Shown here: piece by piece, positions 53,012 through 62,200 of the stretch | How positions within the stretch are numbered: the first letter of the stretch is position 1 | How the letters are laid out: each line of letters starts with the position of its first letter | From: Pedobacter cryophilus | Lineage (GTDB): Bacteria > Bacteroidota > Bacteroidia > Sphingobacteriales > Sphingobacteriaceae | Length of the DNA stretch: 64,000 bases | Direction of reading: 5' to 3' | Assembly: GCF_005116455.1 (NCBI RefSeq) | Contig: NZ_SWBP01000001.1 | Span: forward strand, 1,170,067 to 1,234,066 | Made by a program: the position numbers and the translations under genes | The notes under the pieces: model-generated | What the model was told of the DNA's origin: nothing | The model's database searches: none | Seen by the model: the letters and a program-made list of their open reading frames with translations, nothing else

Positions 53012-53736
53012 TGCTGCATAAAACCCGGGGAATAGTTTTAAAAACTACAGATTATGCAGACAATAGTATCATTGCTAAAATTTTCACGCAAAAATTCGGA
53101 TTACAATCTTACCTTATTAATGGGGTAAAAAAGCCTAAAGCTAAAATCAGGCTAAATATGTTGCAACCTTTGCACATTTTAGATTTGGTGGTTTATCATA
53201 AACCTAACGGCACTATTCAAAGAATTTCTGATGCTCGCAGCGAACCTATTTTGCAAAGTATTCCTTATGATATTGTAAAAAGTTCTTTGGTTTTATTTAT
53301 CAATGAAATGATTTATAAATCTTTAAAGCAAGAGCATGAAGATGAAATTATGTTTGAATTTATTGCCAAAAGCATAGAATTATTAGATCATAGCGAAAAA
53401 GGAATTGCAAATTTTCATTTAATATTTTTGATGAAACTCACTCGGTTTTTAGGTTTTTATCCAGATATTAGCTATGCAGATTCCACCTCTTTTTTCGATT
53501 TAAAAAATGGCGTATTTGTACATAATCAACCATTACATCTTTTTTTTATTGAAGAAAAATACCTAGCAGATTGGTTGCAAATTCTCCGCAACTCTATGGA
53601 TGATTTTTTAGAAATTAAGCTAAACTCAGCATCCAGAAAATATTTACTCCAAAAAGTGATTGATTATTATTCTTTACATATTGACAGCATGGGCGAAATC
53701 AAATCTCATGTTATTTTAGAAGAAGTTTTAAGTTGA
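53011..53736 (+). CDS. recO: DNA repair protein RecO
   Basis: 241 residues. The N-terminal OB fold starts LHKTRGIVLKTTDYADNSII and contains GLQSYLINGVKKPKAK; a helical domain follows. RecO loads RecA on SSB-coated DNA with RecR. The zinc-finger cysteines of longer RecO proteins are absent, as in many Bacteroidota. The start overlaps the porZ stop by one base, an arrangement I associate with this phylum. Confidence 0.93.
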   Translation: MLHKTRGIVLKTTDYADNSIIAKIFTQKFGLQSYLINGVKKPKAKIRLNMLQPLHILDLVVYHKPNGTIQRISDARSEPILQSIPYDIVKSSLVLFINEMIYKSLKQEHEDEIMFEFIAKSIELLDHSEKGIANFHLIFLMKLTRFLGFYPDISYADSTSFFDLKNGVFVHNQPLHLFFIEEKYLADWLQILRNSMDDFLEIKLNSASRKYLLQKVIDYYSLHIDSMGEIKSHVILEEVLS

Positions 53737-53773
53737 TAGGAAATAAAGTGAAAATAAAATAGGGCTGGCTCCA

Positions 53774-53819
53774 AGATTTGTCAACTCTCTAGCCAAAGTA
53801 TAAGAGAGTTGACAAATCT
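53774..53819. repeat. Perfect 17-bp inverted repeat after recO
   Basis: AGATTTGTCAACTCTCT (53774-53790) and its exact reverse complement (53803-53819) enclose 12 nt. No T-tract follows directly. It may be a second terminator, an mRNA end structure, or a relic of a small mobile element. Confidence 0.7.
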
Positions 53820-53835
53820 AATCACAAGCCACAAA

Positions 53836-53871
53836 AAAACGGGTTATCCATGCAAATGGACAACCCGTTTT
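53836..53871. terminator. Bidirectional terminator, recO versus barrel gene
   Basis: AAAACGGGTTATCCA (53836-53850) pairs with TGGACAACCCGTTTT (53857-53871) with a single mismatch and a 6-nt loop; A-runs and T-runs flank both sides. It serves the convergent recO and barrel-protein genes. Confidence 0.82.
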
Positions 53872-53890
53872 AACAATAAAAAAGAATAAC

Positions 53891-54787
53891 TTATTTAGTT
53901 AAGCTTCTGTAGATAAAGTTATAAGTTACACCTACTGTAGCATAGTAAGATTTACCTACGTTTCTGCCTGCAACTACGGCGCCACCACCAATTCCAATTC
54001 CAATATTTGGATCTACTGGAGCATAAATGCTTCCACCAACTCTAGTGTAATTTACCTTAGTAGCAGGAAAAAAACCTGTGAATCCGCTTCTTAAAATATC
54101 AACACCACCTGTAGAGGTTTGGTTGCCAATATATCCATCAATGTAAAAACGATTAGAGGCATAACCCACTTTAACCTGACTTAAAACTGCATCTGGAACT
54201 TCGGTACTTCTTAAGCTATACCCTAACTGACCAGTAGCAAATAAACCATTGCTTGCTTTGTAATGAGCTAAACCAATTGCATTAAAAGTGGTAGCTCTGT
54301 TTCCAATGGCAATAATTGATTGTAAACCTTCATCTACTTTATAATCACTCATTGGAGTAGTTACCCCAAAAGATCCTTGTAAAGAAAGATTTCCTTTTTT
54401 AGCAAATTCATATTTTAAAAATGCAGAAAGGTCTTGTGCGCCATCCTTTTCGTTAGAATAACCTAAATCACGTAATACATCTGGATTACCATTTCCTACG
54501 GTTTGCACAAAAGGAACATTGAAAACCACATCTAACTTATCTGATAAGCCATAAGTACCGTAAACATTAAAACTGTTAGTAGATACGCTTTTGAAAATAG
54601 GAGTTTCATCTATCTCATCAGGAAATAAGAACACTTTTTTATAATTTTCATGAGTTAAGGAAAAAGAAACGCCTCCACCTTTTTTACCTTGCATAAATCC
54701 ACTTAAAGGAGTTTGTGCAAAAGAACCTGCCGTTAATCCTAAGATTAATCCAGTACTTAATATTGCTGTTTTTGTAAATATCTTCAT
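53891..54787 (-). CDS. Outer-membrane beta-barrel protein, transporter-like
   Basis: 298 residues with signal peptide ending GSFAQ. The mature protein starts with a Gly-rich plug-like stretch (MQGKKGGGVSFSLTHENY) and then strands such as FNVYGTYGLSDKLDVVFNVPFV and KVGYASNRFYIDGYIGNQ, a pattern seen in meta-pathway phenol-degradation-like barrels. The C-terminal strand ends VGVTYNFIYRSLTK. Ligand unknown. It diverges from the FAS1 lipoprotein gene, sharing a 246-bp regulatory region with a repeated 12-mer. Confidence 0.76.
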   Translation of the reverse strand: MKIFTKTAILSTGLILGLTAGSFAQTPLSGFMQGKKGGGVSFSLTHENYKKVFLFPDEIDETPIFKSVSTNSFNVYGTYGLSDKLDVVFNVPFVQTVGNGNPDVLRDLGYSNEKDGAQDLSAFLKYEFAKKGNLSLQGSFGVTTPMSDYKVDEGLQSIIAIGNRATTFNAIGLAHYKASNGLFATGQLGYSLRSTEVPDAVLSQVKVGYASNRFYIDGYIGNQTSTGGVDILRSGFTGFFPATKVNYTRVGGSIYAPVDPNIGIGIGGGAVVAGRNVGKSYYATVGVTYNFIYRSLTK

Positions 54788-54828
54788 TTTGGTTGCTTTA
54801 AATTTTAATTGTCAATTTTAATAAAATG

Positions 54829-54997
54829 TTGCTTATCGGATTTTTTTACTTTTATTATGCGTTGTTAAATTGCATCTTCGGACAGAATTACGAAATATTA
54901 ACAACTTCTGGATTTTATTTTTTTATTTTATTTTTTGAAACATAAAATCTATACAAAAGTTTTACTCGTAGTTTGTTGAAAATGATTGCTTATCGGA
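54829..54997. promoter_or_regulatory. Twice-repeated 12-mer in a divergent promoter region
   Basis: TTGCTTATCGGA occurs at 54829-54840 and 54986-54997 in the same orientation, 42 bp from the barrel start and 36 bp from the FAS1-protein start. An identical 12-mer twice in 246 bp is unlikely by chance; it may be a binding site for a shared regulator. Confidence 0.45.
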
Positions 54998-55033
54998 AAT
55001 AACACAATCATTATTTAATTTAAAAAAATAGAA

Positions 55034-56056
55034 ATGAAAAATATTAACCCATTTAATTCGAAATTTTCAATAGCTGCAATTGCACTATTTATAGCGTTTG
55101 GTTTTACAGCGTGTAAGAAAGACAGTGATGTAAGTCCTACAATTGCACAAGTTGCGGTTACCATGCCGGGCTTTAGCCAACTAGAAGCAGCAGCCATTAG
55201 AGGTGGTGTAGCCGTAGTTTTATCTAATAAAAATGCAGGAGACCCATCTGGTGCTTTTACAGTTTTTGCTCCAACAAATGATGCATTTGCTAAACTAGGT
55301 TTAGTTAATCCTCAAGATTTAAACGTTTTACAAAAATCTTTTTTAACTAACGTTTTATTGTATCATGTTAATAATGGCAATACGTTACAAACGTCTTTAA
55401 CTGGCGGAGCATCAGTTTCTAGTTTATTAGTTACTCCACCGCCAGCAACACCAGTAACTAAAAGAATAATCAATAGAAACGGAGAATTTTTTGTGAATGG
55501 TTCCAAAATTTTAGCTACCAATGTAAAAGCAGATAATGGAACTATCCATGTTATTGACCGAGTTTTACTAGCTTCAGGGGCTAACATTGCGCAAACAACC
55601 ATATTCTTTGCAGAAGGTAAAGGGTTTGTAAATCCAGAATTAACTTATTTATTAGAAGCGGTATTGTATTGTGATTTAGCAGGCGCTTTGTCTGATGCGA
55701 ATGCAAAGTATACAGTTTTTGCACCAACAAACCAGGCTTTTAGAGATTTAGGTCAATTATTAGGAGTTCCTTTAAACCAACCTTCTGATATTAGAAAATT
55801 ACCAAAAGCAACAGTTACTCAAGTATTATTAACTCATGTTTTTAATTTAAGCGGTGGCGGTAAATTTACTTCAGAACTAAATGCAGGAACAATTACTGCA
55901 TTAAATGATCAGGTAGTTACTTTAGGCGCTTATACCAACGGTTATTTAACTGTTAAAGGAAGAGGAAATTCTACAGCTGCAAATATGGCCATTCCAGATG
56001 TTCAAACCACAAATGGAGTAGTACACGTGATAGATAGAGTTTTATTGCCACAATAA
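55034..56056 (+). CDS. Two-domain fasciclin (FAS1) lipoprotein
   Basis: 340 residues. Lipobox FGFTACKK sets the lipid-modified Cys near residue 27. Two FAS1 domains follow (about 40-185 and 190-340), each with the H1 motif FTVFAPTNDAFAKL / YTVFAPTNQAFRDL and the H2 motif GTIHVIDRVLL / GVVHVIDRVLL. FAS1 domains mediate adhesion or bind small ligands on the cell surface. It has its own terminator and a divergent regulatory region upstream. Confidence 0.93.
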   Translation: MKNINPFNSKFSIAAIALFIAFGFTACKKDSDVSPTIAQVAVTMPGFSQLEAAAIRGGVAVVLSNKNAGDPSGAFTVFAPTNDAFAKLGLVNPQDLNVLQKSFLTNVLLYHVNNGNTLQTSLTGGASVSSLLVTPPPATPVTKRIINRNGEFFVNGSKILATNVKADNGTIHVIDRVLLASGANIAQTTIFFAEGKGFVNPELTYLLEAVLYCDLAGALSDANAKYTVFAPTNQAFRDLGQLLGVPLNQPSDIRKLPKATVTQVLLTHVFNLSGGGKFTSELNAGTITALNDQVVTLGAYTNGYLTVKGRGNSTAANMAIPDVQTTNGVVHVIDRVLLPQ

Positions 56057-56077
56057 TTAAATAAATAAATATTTTTG

Positions 56078-56105
56078 AAAAGCTCAGTAGAAATGCTGGG
56101 CTTTT
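56078..56105 (+). terminator. Terminator after the FAS1 gene
   Basis: AAAAGCTCAG (56078-56087) pairs with CTGGGCTTTT (56096-56105), one G-U pair, then TTGTTTT. Standard intrinsic terminator. Confidence 0.8.
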
Positions 56106-56213
56106 TTGTTTTATAATTTGTAACTAAGTTTTTTTAACAGCGTAAAACGAAAGGATCATTAAGGAGTTTTCAATACTCTAAATATCAAATTATTTTAAAA
56201 TCAATAGCTTTAG

Positions 56214-59200
56214 ATGACTCATAGTCCTAAAATGCCGTCTGTTAAAGTTTCAGGGATATTTAATAGATCTAATCTTTATCAGGTTATTTCAAGCTATTTT
56301 AATTTTCCTCATCTTTTTTTATCAAGAAAGCTATTTCTGATTTTCTTATTGTTTTTTTGTATTACCCAAAATGCTGATTCGCAGGTTTGTGGCACATCAG
56401 GAATTGATGGTCCTCAAAATGCAGTACCGCCAGTAAACACTTATTTCCCACTCGGCTCAACGGCATCTTTAGTTGCCGGAAGTAAAACGCTCACTTTACT
56501 GGCAGTTCCTCCAAATGATCCTAATTACAATTTAAGTTATGGGGTTACGCCTATAAAATCTGGTGATTTAATTCTGATTATTCAAATGCAGGATGCCACT
56601 TTTGATTATACCAACAGTAATGTATATGGAAGCGGGCTTGCCACTTTTGGTGCTGATGGTTTAGGGGGAACAGGTTATACTGGTTTAGGTACTTCAGGAA
56701 AATTTGAATACGTAGTAGCCACAAGTAACGTTCCTTTAACAGGAGGCGTATTGACTTTTAGGGGAGCTGGCGCAGGTTCTGGCGCAGTAAATACTTATAC
56801 CAATGCAGATTTTACAGCAACTAGAGGTCAACGCAGATTTCAAGTGGTTAGAGTACCTCAATATTCAAATTTGATTCTAAATTCTACCATTACTACGCCT
56901 CCATATAATGGAAGTGTTGGAGGACTTATTGCTTTTGATGTAGCCGGAACCATGCAGTTTAACGGTTTTATAGTGGATGCTTCAGAAAGAGGTTTTAGAG
57001 GAGGATATGGTCCTGTTGCCACTTCTGGAACTAATACCAACTCTGTATATGCAGCACTATCCAGCTCTACAAGATCTGTAGGAAAAGGAGAGGGAATTGC
57101 GGGTACGCCCAGATACATGTGGGATGGTTTTAATCAGGTGGATAACCTGGCAGAAGGTCTTCCTGGCGGGTCTTATGGCAGAGGAGCTCCTGCAAATGCT
57201 GGTGGTGCAGGAAATGATCATAATGCTGGTGGTGGTGGTGGTGGAAACGGTGGTTTTGGTGGCGTTGGTGGAAGAGGTTGGCAAGGCGGTGGTGGAAATT
57301 TAAGTCCTCTAACAAGTGCTGGCAGACCCGGAAGTTCAATTCCTGCAGATGTATCCAGATTAATTATGGGTGGTGGCGGCGGAGGCGGTGATGCTAATAA
57401 TGCTACCTCTGGCGTAAAAGGGGGTGTTGGTGGTGGAATTATTTTAATTAATGTAGAAAAAATAGACGGAGTAGGAGTTATTAAATCAAATGGTGGCGTT
57501 GGGCAAGCTGGGGCTTTTGGCTCTAGTCCAGATGGTGCCGGAGGAGGTGGCGCTGGTGGAAGTATTTTTGTGAGATCATTGGCTGCTAGTCCAACCGCTA
57601 ATTTAACATTAGAAGCTAAAGGTGGCAATGGAGGAAATACCAAAAATGATGCAGGTAATGAGCATGGGCCAGGTGGCGGTGGCGGTGGCGGACAAATTTA
57701 TACTCAAGTACCATCGGCTACTATTTTAAGTGATGCCCAAAAAGGAATAGCAGGTAAAGCTAATAACGGAGCCGGAATTACCCATGGCGCAGCAAATGGT
57801 TTTGACGGAAATGTTACTTCGTTTATCACATCAGATTTACCTTCTTATTTGCAAGGAGGAGGCTCAATTTGTTACCCTATTTTAGATGTTACTTTAACCG
57901 AATTAAATGCTGGTGCAGCTGGTGCAAGAGCCGCAGGCACTACTGCAACTTATAAATTAAGGGTTACCAATAATATAGGCGGCGGAAACGCAGGAGATGT
58001 AAATGTGGGTTTTCTGATGCCTTATGGCTTTAGTTTAAGTACTATATCAGCCACTTTATCAGGCGATGTAGCCGGGCCAACTTCTCCGGCTTTTACGGTT
58101 GGCGCTACAGGCAATATTACTTTAGGATCTTATAATATTTCTCCTGGAGATTATGTGGAATTTACTATTTTGGTAAATATAGCCTCAAATATTCCTAGTG
58201 GGATTTATCATGCAAGCGCTCAAGCCTCTTATTTAGATCCCACAAGAACCAGCGTTAATCCCGTTAGGAAAATTACTGCTAATGATAACCCATTTGCAGG
58301 GAGCAATACTAATTATGAAACCGGAGGAATTTCAGATGTTCCAGGGACAAACTACAATGGCGAATTAGTCACTAAGTCTGCTGAAGATGTTTATATTAAT
58401 GCCTTAGCAGCTACAGATTGTAATGCTGTTGTAAATGGAGATTTTAGTAGTGGATCTTTAAATCAATACGGCGCTCCATCATATTTTGGTAGTTGGGGAG
58501 TGGTAAATCCAGCAACAGATAAAGTTAATGTGGTTCAACAATATGTTATTTTTGGTCCAAAAGGAGCACTCATAAGAAATAACGGATCTGATCATTTTTC
58601 TCTTCAACAGACTGTCAATTCAATTAAGCCATCTTCAAATTATACATTAACTTTTAGTTATTCTCAACTTATAACTTTAGGATGTGGAAGTAATGCTACC
58701 TCTAAAATGCAGGTTGAGATATTAGACGGAACAACAAATGCCGTAATAGTTCCCGCTACAGAGTTTAATGCAAATAGTTATACACCTTTAATTGGCAATA
58801 TTAATTTCACAACATTGGCATCAACCAATTCGGTGATTTTAAAAATAATAGACCCAGGATCACCAAATCCAGCTTGTGGGGTATTTATTGATAATATTAC
58901 CATTACCTCTCCCTTATCTATTACAACAACCAAAAATAATGTGAGTTGTAAAAATTTAAGTGATGGCAGTATTGTTATCACTTCTTTGGCTAATGCTGCG
59001 CCACCGTATAAGGTTTCTTATTCTTCAGATGGAGGGGCTACTTATTCTACTCAAATCAATTCAGGGGTAATTACTGGTTCAGATACTCCAATCAGTTTTA
59101 CAGGTTTGGCCGCAGGTAATTATATTGTTAAAATATCAGATCAAAACGGATGTATTACCACTAGAAATATCACCATTAATGAACCAAATATTTTAACATT

Positions 59201-62200
59201 AACAGGTATTAATACTTCTATTTTATGTTATGCAGGTACTTCTACGGTTACATTAACAGCTGGCGGCGGTACAGCACCTTACCAATATAGTATTGATGGA
59301 ACTAATTTTCAGGGGCTAAATACATTTCCAGACCTTATTCAAGGGAGTTATACTTTTACTGTAGTAGATGCAAATTCATGTAGTACTACCTTTCCAATTA
59401 CAATTACACAACCTGTGGCTTTAACCCTAACAGGTACAAACACCAGTATTCTTTGCCATGGCGGAGCTTCCACTGTTACTTTATCTGCTAGTGGCGGTAC
59501 GGGAAGCCTTCAATATAGTTTAGATGGAATTGTTTTTCAGGCATCAAATATTTTTAATGGAGTATTAGCTGGTCCGCAAACATTTACAGTAAAAGATGGA
59601 AATGAATGTATCAAAACTTTATTAATTGATATAGCCGAACCATCACTTTTGACCTTAGCTGGAGCCAATAATGATATTCTTTGTCACGGTGCAACAGCTG
59701 ATGTTACCCTTACCGCTGTCGGCGGAACGGGAGCTTATGAATACAGCAAAGACGGTATTACTTTTCAAACCTCAAATATTTTTAATGTTGCTGCCGGCTC
59801 TCATACTTTTACGGTAAAAGATGCAAATGGCTGTTTAACCACATTTTCAACTTCACTAACAGAACCAGCTGCTTTAACTTTAACAGGTACAAATGCAGCT
59901 ATTTTATGTAATGGCGGCACCACTACAGTTACTTTAACGGCTTCAGCCGGAACAGGTACTTACCAATACAGTAAGGATGGAACAACATTTCAAGCTTCAA
60001 ATGTATTTGCAGGAATTTTAGCAGGAGCACAAACATTTACGGTAAAAGATGCAAACAGCTGTATCAAAACATTCCCTATCTCTATTACCGAGCCATCACT
60101 TTTAAGTTTAACAGCTACCAACACAGCTATACTTTGCAATGGGGGCACTGCTACCGTAACGCTTTCTGCATCTGGCGGAACAAGCACTTATCAATACAGT
60201 AAAGACGGTGTTACTTATCAATCATCAAATACTTTTGCCAGCCAAATTGCAGGGAGCTACACATTTTATGTAAAAGACTTTAATAATTGTATCCAAACCA
60301 AAACACTAATAATTACTGAGCCAGCTGTTTTGGCTGTAGCCGAGACTCATCAAAATATAAATTGTTTTGGAGATGCTACTGGAAGCATTGACGTAACCAT
60401 CAGCGGAGGCACTTTACCTTATACTTTTACTTGGACTAATGGAGAAACAGCTTTAGACCAATCTAATTTGGCGGCAGGCACCTATACTCTTAATGTTACT
60501 GATGCTAATTCTTGTACAATTTCTAAAACCATAATAATTACTCAGCCTCCTGTTATTTCAATAGCAATGAGTAGAGTGAATGTGAAATGCTACGGAGAAG
60601 CAACAGGTGGCATAAACGTAACTTTAACCGGCGGCACAGCTCCTTATACTTTTGAATGGAATAACGGTGCAATTACCGAAGATTTAAATAATGTTACAGC
60701 GGGTAATTATAGTGTAACAGTTACAGATAGTAACGGATGTTTAGGTTTTGCAAGTCTCAGCATCACTCAGCCAGCAGCGGCATTAACTTTAACGGAAACA
60801 CATATTAACAATACCTGCTTTGCAGCTAACGCAGGTTCAATAGACTTATCCGTAAGTGGCGGCGTTTCACCGTACTTATACAGCTGGAGTTCCGGTCAAA
60901 CAATACAAGATATAGCTAGTTTAGCTCCAGGAAATTATACTGTTACCGTTACTGATGCTAATTCTTGTACTTCAACAAAGACAATAACTATAACTCCGCT
61001 TACCCCATTTACCTTAAGTAGTAGTAAGATTGATGTTATTTGTAATGGAGCGGCCACCGGAGAAATTAACCTTAATCTTTCAGGAGGTACTTTACCTTAT
61101 ACTATCATTTGGAGTAATGGCGCAACTACAGCAAATCTGCAAAATTTAGTAGCGGGTACTTATAGTTATACTGCAACAGATAATAATGGCTGCGTAATCA
61201 ATAATAGTGTTACCATCATTCAGCCGTCAGCTCTAACCTTTGTAGGTGTCAATACCTCTATTCTTTGTGCTGGCGGAACTTCAAATGTAACTTTAACCAC
61301 TTCTGGCGGAACAGGAATTTATCAATACAGTAAAGATGGCATTACATTTCAGTCTTCTAATGTTTATACTGATTTGCTTGCAGGTGACTATACTTTTACG
61401 GTAAAAGATGCAAATAATTGTATCAAAACATTTTCGATCACCATAAGCGAACCCACTTTACTTACTTTAACAGGATCGAATACCAATATTTTATGTTTTG
61501 GTGAAACTTCAAGTGTAACGTTAACCGCTTCCGGCGGAACAGGCGCTTATCAATACAGTAAAGATGGCATTACATTTCAATCTTCAAATAGCTTTAGTAG
61601 CTTAACAGCAGGGACTTACACTTTTTCTGTAAAGGATGCAAATAATTGTACCAAAACATTTTTAATTACCATAAGCGAACCTACCTTACTTACTTTAACA
61701 GGATCGAATACCAATATTTTATGCTTTGGAGAAACTTCAAGTGTAACGTTAACCGCTTCTGGCGGAACAGGCGCTTATCAATACAGTAAAGATGGCATTA
61801 CATTTCAATCTTCAAATAGCTTTAGTGGCTTAACAGCAGGGACCTACACTTTTACTGTAAAGGATGTTAATGATTGTGTGAAAACATTTACAACTACTAT
61901 AGCTGAACCCACTTTACTTACTTTAACAGGATCAAATACGGCTATACAATGTAATGCTGGAGTTTCTACAGTAACCTTAACTTCAACAGGTGGTTCAGGA
62001 ACTAATCTATTTAGTAAGGATGGCATTAATTATCAGTCATCCAATCAATTTAATACCTTAACAGCTGGAGCATATACTTTTTATGTAAAAGATGTAAATG
62101 GATGTCAAGTGACTTTTCCTTTAACCATAACAGAACCAGCTGCCTTAACTTTATCCATTTCAACAAAAACCGATGCCACCTGTAACGCCACCTCGACTGG

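Noticed and set aside
57057..57643. Overlapping His-rich and Pro-rich ORFs on both strands in the poly-Gly coding region
   Set aside because: They are antisense or out-of-frame readings of GGT/GGC codon runs in the giant gene and have no independent signal.
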